From: Chloroflexota bacterium
GTDB lineage: Bacteria > Chloroflexota > Limnocylindria > Limnocylindrales > CSP1-4
Assembly (NCBI GenBank): GCA_026004015.1
Contig: BPIH01000004.1
Coordinates: 1-64,000, forward strand
Direction: 5' to 3'
Length of the DNA: 64,000 bases
This document shows positions 20,430 through 37,819 of this stretch, one piece after another. The notes under the pieces were generated by a model, which saw only the letters and a list, made by a program, of their open reading frames with translations, ran no database searches and was not told the DNA's origin. The position numbers and the translations under genes are program-made. Position 1 is the first letter of the stretch, and each line of letters opens with the position of its first letter.

Positions 20430-21077
20430 TCAGTCGCTCCCTCGGGCCGCGGGTGCGTCGAGGCCTGCCGGCTCCTCATCGGCCGGCCCCGTCTGGAAGA
20501 GGAAGTAGAGGCCGAGGGCGCCGAGCTCGTGGAGCGTCGCCCGGAGCCGTCGCTCCGGGTCGCGGGCGACCGGCGAGGTCGGCGTCGGCGAGCCCCAGGC
20601 GACGAGCCCCTCGTCCCGGGCGATCCGGAGGACGCGGAGCATGTGGGTCGGATCGGAGACGAAGATGGCGTCGCGAATACCGCGCTCGCGGAGGAGGCGG
20701 GCGACGGCGCGCAGCGATTCGAGGGTCGTGCGGCCCTCGTCCTCGAAGAGGATCCGCGTCGGATCGACGCCCCGGGCGATGGCGTAGGCTCGGCCGACGG
20801 CGGCCTCCGTCGTCGTGTCGCCGGGTTGGCGGCCGCCGGTCAGGACGAGGATCGGTGCCCAGCCCTCCTGCCAGAGGCGGACGGCATGGTCGAGCCGGGC
20901 CCGAAAGACCGGCGAGGGCCGGCCGTCGTACTGGGCCGCGCCGAGGACGACGATCGCCCCGGCCGGGCGCCGTTCGTCCCGAGCCCCCTGCTCCCAGATC
21001 CGGTACGTCGCGTAGGCGGTGACGAGGCCGAGGCCGACGGCTGCAGCGAGCCCGAGCCGGAGGAGATCGCGAGCCAT
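20430..21077 (-). CDS. YdcF/SanA family (DUF218) protein
   Basis: AGAIVVLGAAQYDGRPSPVFRARLDHAVRLWQEGWAPILVLTGG...TTTEAAVGRAYAIARGVDPTRILFEDEGRTTLESLR. Confidence 0.85.
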   Translation of the reverse strand: MARDLLRLGLAAAVGLGLVTAYATYRIWEQGARDERRPAGAIVVLGAAQYDGRPSPVFRARLDHAVRLWQEGWAPILVLTGGRQPGDTTTEAAVGRAYAIARGVDPTRILFEDEGRTTLESLRAVARLLRERGIRDAIFVSDPTHMLRVLRIARDEGLVAWGSPTPTSPVARDPERRLRATLHELGALGLYFLFQTGPADEEPAGLDAPAARGSD

Positions 21078-21133
21078 TCCGCCCCCGGCGTCGTCTCAGC
21101 GGGCGCCGTCGCCGGCGCCGTGGCCCGCCGCCG

Positions 21134-24052
<2,919 letters not shown>

Positions 24053-24248
24053 CGCCCCCGCAGTATAGGGCCCGGTCGTCGACGGCCCCTACCGGCCACA
24101 GCTTCGGTCGAACCTCCGGGGTGCCGGTCGCACGGTCGGGATGGTCGTCGGCCGACCCCGGGCTACCCGGCCCGCCGCTCGCGATACCTGGCCGCCGCTG
24201 CGCCTGTCCCCGACCGGACCCGAGCGTCACCGAGCGCTGGCGTCGAGT

Positions 24249-24680
24249 TCAGGCTCCCGTTTCGGTCCGCTCGAGCCAGCTCGTGAGCGAGCCTGCCAGG
24301 CTGGCGAGGTCGTCGAGGCGGCCGAGGCTGGCCCAGATCCGCTCCGGATCGACCTCGAGGTAGGCGTGGACGAGGATGTTGCGGAGTCCGGCCGCGAGCG
24401 CCAGCCGTGCTGCCAGGGGCGCGGTCAGGACACCTCGCCGACCGAGGAGCTCGAACACCTCGCGATACGTCTGCGGGGTGTCTCCGAAATGCTCGACCAG
24501 GACCTGGTGGCCGGCGTCGATGGCGGCCTGGATGGCGACCTGAAGGTGCCGCTCTGCCTCGGCTTAAAGATGCGCGTCGGCGAGGAAGCGCTGGCGACCG
24601 GCGGCAGCGATCTCTCGGAGGGCGGTCAGCCGCTGGTCGAGGCTCCGCAGCCGAAGGTCGAAGGTCTCACGATCGACCAA
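24249..24680 (-). pseudogene. HepT-like (HEPN) toxin with in-frame TAA at codon 39
   Basis: LVDRETFDLRLRSLDQRLTALREIAAAGRQRFLADAHL*AEAERHLQVAIQAAIDAGHQVLVEHFGDTPQTYREVFELLGRRGVL...GLRNILVHAYLEVDPERIW; stop at 24564-24566. Confidence 0.75.
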
Positions 24681-25242
24681 AGGAGCCCTCCGCCAGCCGA
24701 CGCTGGAGGGCCTCGCGGGCCCGCCGGCGAAGCGGTTCGGTGTCGAGGTACTCGGTCACGGCTCGGATTCGGTGGCGGATCCTCAATGCTTCGTCCCGCG
24801 AGAGGATGAGCTGCCCGTCACGGAGGACTCGATAGGCGAGAGCGGGTGGCGCTTCGTCGAGGAGGACCACGTCGACGGCGTCGCAGCCGAGGGCGTCGAC
24901 GATCGCCCCGGTCAGCTCCAGCTGAAGGGCGAGACGATCCCCGGCCCGGGAGGGGTCGACGAGGACGGCGACATCGACGTCGGAGATCGCCGAAGCGGAC
25001 GCTCTGGCTTGAGAGCCGAAAAGGTAGGCGATGGCGACAGCGTGGTGGCGTTCGAGGACCCTCCGCAGGGTCTGGACGAGATCCGAGCGGCCGTCCGGCC
25101 GGATCGATCGGTCGCCGGCGTCAGCCCGCGTCCGCGGCTCGGGCGCCGGGGTCTCGCCTGCCAGCGGCTCCCCCGTCCGGGTCTCGCCCGCTGGCGGCTC
25201 CCTCGCCCCCGTCGATCGGCCAGGCTGCAAGCCCTCGCCCAC
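24667..25242 (-). CDS. MntA-like nucleotidyltransferase-fold antitoxin
   Basis: AIAYLFGSQARASASAISDVDVAVLVD (GSxxR...DxD); overlaps the HepT-like gene; start codon uncertain (ORF open to 25383). Confidence 0.75.
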   Translation of the reverse strand: MGEGLQPGRSTGAREPPAGETRTGEPLAGETPAPEPRTRADAGDRSIRPDGRSDLVQTLRRVLERHHAVAIAYLFGSQARASASAISDVDVAVLVDPSRAGDRLALQLELTGAIVDALGCDAVDVVLLDEAPPALAYRVLRDGQLILSRDEALRIRHRIRAVTEYLDTEPLRRRAREALQRRLAEGSFGRS

Positions 25243-25246
25243 CGCA

Positions 25247-25498
25247 TCAGCCCCAGAACCCGGACCCGTAGCCCGCGATGAGGACGACGAAGGTGAGAGC
25301 GCCGAGGGCGAGCCAGAAGAGGAGCGAGATCCGGCTCGGCGTCGGCCACGCCTCGGGGTTCTCGAGCTTGGGCAGGCGGCCACCCGGGAGGGAGGCGCCC
25401 CAGCGGCGCGAGCGGAGCTGCCGGTGCCAGTTCGCTTCGGTGACCGGGCGCGGTTCGAGGCCGCCCCGGCGGTCGGGTCGGTGGAGTTGGAGGCTCAT
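25247..25498 (-). CDS. Small single-TM protein
   Basis: MSLQLHRPDRRGGLEPRPVTEANWHRQLRSRRWGASLPGG...ISLLFWLALGALTFVVLIAGYGSGFWG*, start overlaps prs stop (ATGA). Confidence 0.5.
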   Translation of the reverse strand: MSLQLHRPDRRGGLEPRPVTEANWHRQLRSRRWGASLPGGRLPKLENPEAWPTPSRISLLFWLALGALTFVVLIAGYGSGFWG

Positions 25499-26580
25499 CG
25501 ATCTCCCTGTGCAGTGGAGCTGACTTCGAGGGGTTCCGTCCCGGAGGCGGCGCCGGCCTGATCGTCCTCGGCGCGCACGTCGAGGGTCCGGGCGACGCCA
25601 TCCTCCCAGAGGAGGAGCTCCTGGGTGAACGAGATCTCGCTGCTGAAGAGGGCGCCGACCGACTCGCCGCGGTGGATCCGCTTGATCGCCTCGCCGATGA
25701 GGGGGGCGACGGAGATGGTCGTGATCTTCGGCAGCCGCTTCGAGGGCGGGAGGGGGATGGTGTCGGTGAGGACGACCTCGACGACGTTGGCTGCCCGAAT
25801 CCGCTCGATGGCCGGGTCGGAGAGGACGCCGTGGGTGGCGCAGGCGAAGATCCGCTTCGCCCCCTCGCGCTCCAGGGCGCGCACGGTCTCGACGAGGGTC
25901 CCGGCGGTGTCGATCTCGTCGTCGACGATGATCGCCTGGCGGTCGCGGACGTCGCCGATGACGTTCAGGAGCTCGGCCCGGTCGAGGTTGCCGATCCGCC
26001 GCTTCTCGATGATGGCGAGGGGGGCGTCGAGGAGCTCGGCGAAGGTCCGGGCTCGCTTGGCAAAGCCGAGGTCGGTGACGACGACGAGGTCCTCGAGGTG
26101 CTTCTGGCGGAAGTAGTTCGAGAGGAGGTGGACGGCCGTCAGCTCGTCGACGGGGATGCTGAAGAAGCCCTGGATCTGGCCCTGGTGGAGGTCCATCGTC
26201 AGGAGCCGATCGGCCCCGGCGACGGTGATCATGTCGGCCACGAGGCGGGCCGTGATCGGGACCCGCGGCTGATCCTTCTTGTCGGAGCGGCCGTAGGCGT
26301 AGTAGGGGACGACGGCGGTGATCCGGCCGGCCGAGGCGCGCTTGAAGGCGTCGATCATGATGAGGAGCTCCATGATCGACTGGTTGACCGGGCGGCAGGT
26401 CGGCTGGACGACGAAGATGTCCTTCTCGCGGACGTTGTCGAGGATCCGAACGAAGATGTTCTCGTTGGCGAACTGGAAGACCTCGGCCCGGCCCGGCTGG
26501 ACGCCGAGGTAGGCGCAGATCTTCCGGGCGAGTTCGGGGTTGGCGTTGCCGTGGTAGATCTCGAACTGGTCGGCGTACAT
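25495..26580 (-). CDS. prs: Ribose-phosphate pyrophosphokinase
   Basis: MYADQFEIYHGNANPELARKICAYLGV...YGRSDKKDQPRVPITARLVADMI...VDDEIDTAGTLVETVRALEREGAKRIFACATHGVL. Confidence 0.95.
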   Translation of the reverse strand: MYADQFEIYHGNANPELARKICAYLGVQPGRAEVFQFANENIFVRILDNVREKDIFVVQPTCRPVNQSIMELLIMIDAFKRASAGRITAVVPYYAYGRSDKKDQPRVPITARLVADMITVAGADRLLTMDLHQGQIQGFFSIPVDELTAVHLLSNYFRQKHLEDLVVVTDLGFAKRARTFAELLDAPLAIIEKRRIGNLDRAELLNVIGDVRDRQAIIVDDEIDTAGTLVETVRALEREGAKRIFACATHGVLSDPAIERIRAANVVEVVLTDTIPLPPSKRLPKITTISVAPLIGEAIKRIHRGESVGALFSSEISFTQELLLWEDGVARTLDVRAEDDQAGAASGTEPLEVSSTAQGDR

Positions 26581-26633
26581 CGTCGTCTCCCGAACGGCGA
26601 CCGCTGCCCGAGGGGTCGGCCGGGTCGAGCGGC

Positions 26634-29231
26634 TCACCGGCTGCTGCGGCGAGCGCCGGTCGCGCGACCCGAGCCCGGGCCGCTATCGTCCGGAGCCGGC
26701 CCGGCCCCGTCGGGGCCGCCATTGTCGCCCATGACGCGGCGGGCCGCCAGTCCCGGTCGGAAGGCGGCGATCCCGACGACCCGGTCGCCCTCGTTGAGGC
26801 GCATGACGATGACGCCGCGTGCCGCGGGTGAGTAGCGGTTGATCGTCCCGAGCTGGGTCCGGACGACCTGCCCGGCGGCGCTGATGAGGAGGAGCTCCTC
26901 GTCGCTCTCGGTGACCTGCTGGACGGCGGCGACCCGACCGGTCTTGCGACCCTCGAGGGCGATGAGCTGGACGCCCTGGCCGCCGCGGTGCTTGCGTCGG
27001 AAGTCGCGGAGGGCGACCCGCTTGCCGTAGCCGGTCTCGGTCAGGACGAGGAGGTCGGCGTCGGGGGCGACGACGGACATCGAGACGACCTCGTCGTTCG
27101 CCTTGGCGAGCCGGATCCCGATGACGCCGGCTGCGTCGCGACCCATCGGGCGGACCTCGGTTTCCGAGAAGCGGGCGAGCTTGCCGAGGGCGGTGGCGAG
27201 GATGATGTCGTCGCGGCCGGTCGAGACGTCGACCCAGGCGAGCTCGTCGTCGGGAGCGATGGTGATCGCCCGGATCCCCGTCGAACGGACCCGCTCGAAC
27301 TGCTCGAGGGGGGTCTTCTTGATCATCCCCCGGCGGGTGGCGAGGACGAGGTACGTCCCCTGCTCGAAGTCGGGCAGGGTGATCGTCGCCACCGGCACCT
27401 CGCCGGCGTCGACCTGAACGCCGGGCAGGTTGACGATGGGGAGGCCCTTCGCCTGGCGGGAAGCGTCGGGGATCTGGTGGACCTTGGCCGAGAAGACCCG
27501 ACCGCGGTTCGTGAAGAAGAGGGCCCAGTCGTGGGTGTTGGCGACGAGGAGGTGTTCGACGGCGTCCTCTTCGCGGGTGACGTGTCCGATGATCCCCTTC
27601 CCGCCCCGGTGCTGGCGACGGTAGGCGGCCAGGGGCTGGCGCTTGATGTAGCCCCGCCGGGAGATGGTGATGACGACGTCCTCGTCGGCGATGAGGTCCT
27701 CGTCGGTCATCTCGCGGGTCGCCGAGTCCTCGATCCGGGTTCGCCGCTCGCCGGCGTACTTCCGCTTCAGCTCGAGGAGCTCGTCCTTGATGATCTGGAG
27801 GACCCGGGCCGGGTTGGCGAGGATGTCCTCGAGCTCGGCGATGAGCTGGATGACGGCGAGGTACTCGTCCTCGATCTTCTGGCGCTCGAGGGCGGCGAGG
27901 CGGGCGAGGCGCATGTCGAGGATCGCCTGGGCCTGAGCCTCGGAAAGGCCGAAGCGGCCCATGAGGTTCGTCCGCGCGGTCTCGACGTCGGCCGACTCGC
28001 GGATGGTCTTGATGACCGCATCGAGGTGGTCGAGGGCGATCTTCAGGCCCTCGAGGATGTGGGCCCTCGCCCTCGCCTTCTCGAGGTCGAATTCCGTTCG
28101 GCGACGGACGACTTCCCGGCGATAGTCGATGTAGTGCTGGAGGACCGCCTTCAGGGGGAGGGTCTGGGGCTGCCCGTCGACGAGGGCGAGGATGTGCATG
28201 TTGAAGGCGAGCTGCATCGGGGTGTGCTTGAACAGGTTGTTCAGCACCTTGTGCGGGTTGGCGTCCCGCTTCACCTCGATGTAGATCCGCATCCCGTCGC
28301 GGTCCGATTCGTCGCGCAGCTCGGCGATGCCGTCGATCCGCTTCTCGCGGACGAGGTCGGCGATCTTCTCGAGGAGGGCGGCCTTGTTGACCTGGTAGGG
28401 GAGCTCGGAGACGATGATGGCGATCCGGTCGTGGCGGGTCTCCTCGAAGGCGACCTGGGCCCGCATGATCACCCGCCCGTGGCCGTGGGCGTACATCTCC
28501 CGGATGGCGTCGAAGGTTTCCTGCTGGCCGGTGAGCGGGTTCCGGCGGGTGTCGAAGCGGAAGATCGTCCCCCCGGTCGGGAAGTCCGGTCCCTTGACGT
28601 AATTGCAGAGGTCGTCGGAGGTGATCTCCGGGTCGTCGATGAGGGCGATGGTGGCGTCGACGATCTCGCCGAGGTGATGGGGCGGGATGTTCGTCGCCAT
28701 GCCGACGGCGATGCCCGAGCTGCCGTTCACGAGGAGGTTCGGCAGCTTCGCCGGCAGGACGACGGGCTCCTTCTGGGTACCGTCGTAGTTGTCGACGAAG
28801 TCGACGGTCTCCCGGTCGATGTCGGCGAGCATTTCGGCGGCGATCGCCGTGAGGCGAGCCTCGGTGTAGCGCATGGCGGCCGGCGCGTCGCCGTCCACGG
28901 AGCCGAAATTGCCCTGGCCGTCGACGAGCGGGTAGCGCATCGAGAAGTCCTGGGCGAGACGGACGAGGGCGTCGTAGAGGGCGACGTCCCCGTGGGGGTG
29001 GTACTTGCCCATGACCTCGCCGACGATGGCGGCGCACTTCCGGTACGAGCTCGTGGCCGAGAGGCCCATCTCGCCCATCGTGTAGAGGATCCGGCGGTGG
29101 ACGGGCTTCAGCCCATCGCGAACGTCGGGGAGGGCACGGGCGACGATGACGCTCATGGCGTAGTCGAGGTAGGAGACCCGCATCTCCTCCTCGATCCGCA
29201 CGGGACGGACGTTCATCGGTTGCTCGGCCAT
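26634..29231 (-). CDS. gyrA: DNA gyrase subunit A
   Basis: [86 protein letters not shown]. Confidence 0.97.
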   Translation of the reverse strand: MAEQPMNVRPVRIEEEMRVSYLDYAMSVIVARALPDVRDGLKPVHRRILYTMGEMGLSATSSYRKCAAIVGEVMGKYHPHGDVALYDALVRLAQDFSMRYPLVDGQGNFGSVDGDAPAAMRYTEARLTAIAAEMLADIDRETVDFVDNYDGTQKEPVVLPAKLPNLLVNGSSGIAVGMATNIPPHHLGEIVDATIALIDDPEITSDDLCNYVKGPDFPTGGTIFRFDTRRNPLTGQQETFDAIREMYAHGHGRVIMRAQVAFEETRHDRIAIIVSELPYQVNKAALLEKIADLVREKRIDGIAELRDESDRDGMRIYIEVKRDANPHKVLNNLFKHTPMQLAFNMHILALVDGQPQTLPLKAVLQHYIDYRREVVRRRTEFDLEKARARAHILEGLKIALDHLDAVIKTIRESADVETARTNLMGRFGLSEAQAQAILDMRLARLAALERQKIEDEYLAVIQLIAELEDILANPARVLQIIKDELLELKRKYAGERRTRIEDSATREMTDEDLIADEDVVITISRRGYIKRQPLAAYRRQHRGGKGIIGHVTREEDAVEHLLVANTHDWALFFTNRGRVFSAKVHQIPDASRQAKGLPIVNLPGVQVDAGEVPVATITLPDFEQGTYLVLATRRGMIKKTPLEQFERVRSTGIRAITIAPDDELAWVDVSTGRDDIILATALGKLARFSETEVRPMGRDAAGVIGIRLAKANDEVVSMSVVAPDADLLVLTETGYGKRVALRDFRRKHRGGQGVQLIALEGRKTGRVAAVQQVTESDEELLLISAAGQVVRTQLGTINRYSPAARGVIVMRLNEGDRVVGIAAFRPGLAARRVMGDNGGPDGAGPAPDDSGPGSGRATGARRSSR

Positions 29232-29296
29232 CGGTCAACGCCTCCCGGTAACGGCCATCGCCGGGGCCATCGGTCCGTCGGGGGTCGGGCGTTCGC

Positions 29297-33865
<4,569 letters not shown>

Positions 33866-34400
33866 TCTACCATCCAGCCCCCTTCTGACGGCCCGAGGCG
33901 GGGACCCGGGAAGCCATGGTCGCGGGGTCGACGAGTCGTGGGCTCGCGCCTGACCGCCGAGGCTCGACCATCGTGGCCCGCCTCTCTTCGCCGGATCCCA
34001 GCCCCAGGCGTGACCGTCGCCGCCCGCGGTCCCGCGCCCGAGCAGCACCACGGAAGCCGCCCACTGCCGGCCGGGGCGACCGCCGGCGTCGAGCGCGAGC
34101 GGCCTCGATCGCGCGCGGCCGCGCGAGTGCGGGCGCCTCGAACCCGCTCTGGGCAGGCGGCGGAGCCGATGGTTGGCCGGTCGCTCGAGGGAGCTCGCCG
34201 GCCCAAATCCCGACCATGCGGCCATCATCGTCGAGCCCGCGTATCAGTTACGTATTTCCGCGACGTCCGCTCGCCGACGGCTTCGAGGTGCTGCCTCCCG
34301 GGGAGGGGAGGGACGGTCGCGCAGGTCGAATGACCGGGCGGCAGGGGAGCATCGTGCCCGGGAGGCCCCGCCGCGAGGCCGAACGCAGCGACGGCAGGGA

Positions 34401-34416
34401 CGTTTCACGGGAAACA
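34401..34416. promoter_or_regulatory. parS-like site 1 (CGTTTCACGGGAAACA)
   Basis: One or two mismatches from TGTTTCACGTGAAACA. Confidence 0.8.
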
Positions 34417-34422
34417 CCGCAG

Positions 34423-34443
34423 GGCGGGCCGATTCGGCCCGCC
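34423..34443. repeat. Hairpin repeat copy 1 GGCGGGCC-GATTC-GGCCCGCC
   Basis: Perfect inverted repeat directly after parS site 1. Confidence 0.75.
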
Positions 34444-34553
34444 GCTGCCGCTGCCGGCGGTGCGGCTCCGGCCAGGCGTTGGCGACGACCACGACGAGCC
34501 GCCTCGCCGTCGTCGGTCGCGCTCGCCCGGACCGGTGCAGCGTGTCGCGGTGG

Positions 34554-34569
34554 TGTTTCACGGGAAACA
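34554..34569. promoter_or_regulatory. parS-like site 2 (TGTTTCACGGGAAACA)
   Basis: One mismatch from TGTTTCACGTGAAACA. Confidence 0.85.
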
Positions 34570-34575
34570 CCGCAG

Positions 34576-34596
34576 GGCGGGCCGATTCGGCCCGCC
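34576..34596. repeat. Hairpin repeat copy 2 GGCGGGCC-GATTC-GGCCCGCC
   Basis: Identical to copy 1, same offset from parS site 2. Confidence 0.75.
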
Positions 34597-34722
34597 GCTG
34601 CCGCTGCCGGCGGGTGCGGTCCCGTCAGGCGTCTGCGACGTCCACGACGAGCTCTCTCGGCGATGAGCCCTCTCGCCGACGTCGGTCACGCTGCCCCAGA
34701 CTGCTGCAGTGTGTCGCGTTGG

Positions 34723-34738
34723 TGTTTCACGGGAAACA
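34723..34738. promoter_or_regulatory. parS-like site 3 (TGTTTCACGGGAAACA)
   Basis: Identical 16-mer to site 2. Confidence 0.85.
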
Positions 34739-34873
34739 CATCGCTTGGCGTCCGACCATCGCCATCGCGCACTCGCGCCGCTCCGTATACTCGAAGGCCC
34801 GCGCAAGCCCTCCCGGTTCCGTCTCGACCGTGAGTGAATGCCGGCAGGGCGCCGGGTCGGGAGAACCGCCCGC

Positions 34874-35374
34874 ATGACCTACCTCGTCGGCGGGGCCGCC
34901 GCCCTACTCGCGGCGCTGCTCGAGCTGACCCTCGTGCCGTACCTCGACGTCGGGGGCGCTCATCCCCATCTCGTCCTCGTGACGGCCGTGGTCGCTACCG
35001 TCGCCCTCACCTTCGAGATCGGGCTCGTCGTCGCCGTCGCTGGAGGTCTCGCTCTCGACATCCTCGGCCCCCGCCCACTCGGCTCGTCGATCCTCGTGCT
35101 CCTTCTCGTCGTCGGTGCCGTCGGCCTCTCCTCGAGGGTGCTCGACGCCCTTCGTCTTGTGGCACCGGTCGTCCTGACCGGGATTGCCAGTCCGCTCTTC
35201 AGCCTGGGCCTCATGGTCGTTCTCGGCGTCGCCGAGGGTCGGCCCTGGGTCGACGACCCGGTTGGCGTGGTCCTTCCCGGCACCATCTACGACGTCGTCC
35301 TCGCCGCGCTGGTCGGCCCCCTCGTCGTGTCGGTCCGGGCACGGGTTCTCGAGGCGGAGCGGTTCGAATGGTGA
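34874..35374 (+). CDS. mreD: Rod shape-determining protein MreD
   Basis: MTYLVGGAAALLAALLELTLVPYLDVGGAHPHLVLVTAVVATVALTFEIGLVVAVAGGLALDILGPRPLGSS; upstream of mrdA/rodA. Confidence 0.8.
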   Translation: MTYLVGGAAALLAALLELTLVPYLDVGGAHPHLVLVTAVVATVALTFEIGLVVAVAGGLALDILGPRPLGSSILVLLLVVGAVGLSSRVLDALRLVAPVVLTGIASPLFSLGLMVVLGVAEGRPWVDDPVGVVLPGTIYDVVLAALVGPLVVSVRARVLEAERFEW

Positions 35375-35598
35375 TGCGTGGGACGGACCGGTGCGGCTGC
35401 TCCTCGACCCCGGAGCGTACGGGCCCTTCGGCTCACCGAGGCCACGTCCGTCTCCGGTGGTGACCGGGCGCGCCCGCGGCGGACCCCGACGACCAGTGGC
35501 CTCATCGAGCGACGTGGTCTACCCTAGGGAGCGACACCGGGCTCCGGTCGTCCGTCCGTCGGTCCGACGGGCCGGTTCACGGAGGTGGCGGGGCCCCG

Positions 35599-37632
35599 GT
35601 GGTGCCAGGGCGCGCTTGGCCGGGCGTGCGGTTCGCGGCTGGGCATCCGCCGGGTCGCCCGACGGCCCGAGCGACGATCGATCGGGAGATGGGAAGCGCC
35701 AGAACCGTGACCGACATCGCTCTCCGCGAACCAGCGATGGCGAGCCGCCGGCTCGCCCGCTTCGTCGCCTTCGCTCTCGTGGCGGCGGTCGTCTTCGGCG
35801 TGCTCGCGACCCGTCTCTTCTACCTTCAGATCGTCCGGGGCAACGATTTCGGCACCCTCGCCGACCGGAACAGTCGGGTCGAGGAGGCCATTCCCTCGAC
35901 CCGTGGCCTGATCTACGACCGAGCGGGCCGCCTCCTCGTCCGGAACGTGCCGACCTTCTCGGTCAAGATCCGGCCGGCCGACCTCCCGATGGAACTCCGC
36001 GACGAGACCATCGGACGGTTGGCCGCCCTCCTCGGCAAGGACCCGGCCGAGATCAAGGCGACCATCGACGCCAACCCGGGCTCGCGGTTCGAGTACATCC
36101 GAGTGGCTTCCGACGTGCCGGAGGCGACGGCCCGGCTCATCGCCGAATCCCATCTCGACCTCCCCGGCGTCCAGGTGGTCGTCGAGGCCCGACGGGAGTA
36201 CCCGTACGGCCCGCTCCTCGCCCAGATCCTCGGCTACACCGGACCCATCGACGCGACCGAGTACGCTCGCCTGCGATCGTCGGGCTACCTGCCCGACGAC
36301 CTCATCGGCAAGACCGGCGTCGAGGCCGTCTACGAGACGGCCCTCCGCGGACAGTACGGGATCCAGGTCGTCGAGCGTGACGCTCGTGGTCGCCGGCTCC
36401 AGGTGCTCCAGACGGTCCGCGAGCCTGTGGCTGGCGCCTCCCTGGAGCTCACCGTAGACACCCATGAGCAGGAGCTGGCTCAGAAGGCGCTCGAGTGGGG
36501 GATGGAGACGGCGGGCCTGAAGCGGGGCGTCGTCATCGTCATGAATCCCCAAACGGGCGAGATCCTCGCAATGGTCAGCCTCCCAACCTACGACAACAAC
36601 CTCTTCGCCCGGGGGATCAGCGCCGCCGACTTCGAACGGCTCGTCAAGGACCCGAACAAACCGCTGACGAACCACGCCATCCAGGGCCAGTACCCACCCG
36701 GGTCCACGTACAAGCTCGTCACCGCCGTGGGTGGCCTGACGGACGGGAAGATCACGGCCCGCCAACGGCTCCAGACGCGGCCGTACCTCACCCTCGGCTC
36801 GACCCGCTTCTATGAGTGGAACCGGCGTGGCTGGGGTCTCTGCGACGTCTACTGCGGCTTCGGGCATTCGAGCGACACGTACTTCTACCAGGTCGCGGGC
36901 ATGCTCGGCATCGACCGCCTTGCTGAGTGGGCGCACGCCTTCGGCTTCGGTGAGCGCACGGGCGTCGATCTCCCCGGCGAGGTGCGGGGGATCGTGCCGT
37001 CGAACCAATGGAAGCTCGACACGTTCGGGCAGCCCATCTACCCGGGCGAGGTCTACCAAGCCGGGATCGGGCAGGGTTACGACGCCGTCACCCCGCTCCA
37101 GCTCATCAACGCCTACGCGGCCCTGGCCAACGGCGGCACCCTCTACCGCCCACAGGTCGTTCGACGGATCTTGGCCCCCGACGGGACCGTCATCCGTGAC
37201 TTCGAACCCGAGGTCATCAGGAAGCTCGACGTTCCCTCGGCCGTCCTCCGGACGATGCGCCAGGCGGCCCGGACGGTGGTGACGATCCGGCACACGTACA
37301 ACCTCGTCGATCTGCCGATCGTCGTGGCCGGCAAGTCCGGGACGGCCGAGTTCGGGATCCGGGATGCGAAGGGTCGCCTCCCCTTCCATTCCTGGTTCGT
37401 CGCCTTCGTTCCGAAGGACCCCTGGAAGCGGGCCGACGATCCTGACGGGATGACAGCAGTGTCGCGGACCGACTCGGACCTCGTCGTCCTCGCCTTCGCC
37501 TATGACTCGCGCACGAAGGGCAACGCGGCCACCGAGATCGTGAAGTACTACCTCCAGCTCCACTACGGGATCACGAAGGACTACCGGAACTTCGACCTCC
37601 TGGAGCGGGGCAACTTCTACCAGAGCCCATGA
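35599..37632 (+). CDS. mrdA: Penicillin-binding protein 2 (start may be 35689 or 35737)
   Basis: RGLIYDRAGRLLVRNVPTFSV, PGSTYKLVTAVGGL (SxxK), SSDTYFYQV, KSGTAEFG. Confidence 0.93.
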   Translation: MVPGRAWPGVRFAAGHPPGRPTARATIDREMGSARTVTDIALREPAMASRRLARFVAFALVAAVVFGVLATRLFYLQIVRGNDFGTLADRNSRVEEAIPSTRGLIYDRAGRLLVRNVPTFSVKIRPADLPMELRDETIGRLAALLGKDPAEIKATIDANPGSRFEYIRVASDVPEATARLIAESHLDLPGVQVVVEARREYPYGPLLAQILGYTGPIDATEYARLRSSGYLPDDLIGKTGVEAVYETALRGQYGIQVVERDARGRRLQVLQTVREPVAGASLELTVDTHEQELAQKALEWGMETAGLKRGVVIVMNPQTGEILAMVSLPTYDNNLFARGISAADFERLVKDPNKPLTNHAIQGQYPPGSTYKLVTAVGGLTDGKITARQRLQTRPYLTLGSTRFYEWNRRGWGLCDVYCGFGHSSDTYFYQVAGMLGIDRLAEWAHAFGFGERTGVDLPGEVRGIVPSNQWKLDTFGQPIYPGEVYQAGIGQGYDAVTPLQLINAYAALANGGTLYRPQVVRRILAPDGTVIRDFEPEVIRKLDVPSAVLRTMRQAARTVVTIRHTYNLVDLPIVVAGKSGTAEFGIRDAKGRLPFHSWFVAFVPKDPWKRADDPDGMTAVSRTDSDLVVLAFAYDSRTKGNAATEIVKYYLQLHYGITKDYRNFDLLERGNFYQSP

Positions 37633-37819
37633 ACCCGCCGAGCCCGATGGCCGTCCTGACCGCAGCCAGAAGCCGCATCCCCACCGGCCGCTACCGGAGG
37701 GACGACCGACCGGCAGCCTCCGGTCGACCGACGGAGCACGCTCGGCCGTGGTCTCTCGCGGCGTGCCTGCCTTGGCTCCTGAGGAGCGGCTCCTCCGACG
37801 GGGTGGGAGGTCGCTCCTG

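Noticed and set aside
25140-25215. Short imperfect tandem repeat (GGTCTCGCC..GCCAGCGGCTCCC) as a possible CRISPR or mobile-element repeat
   Set aside because: Only two degenerate ~33 bp units, no spacers, no cas genes; most likely the low-complexity linker upstream of the MntA-like core (GETRTGEPLAGET).
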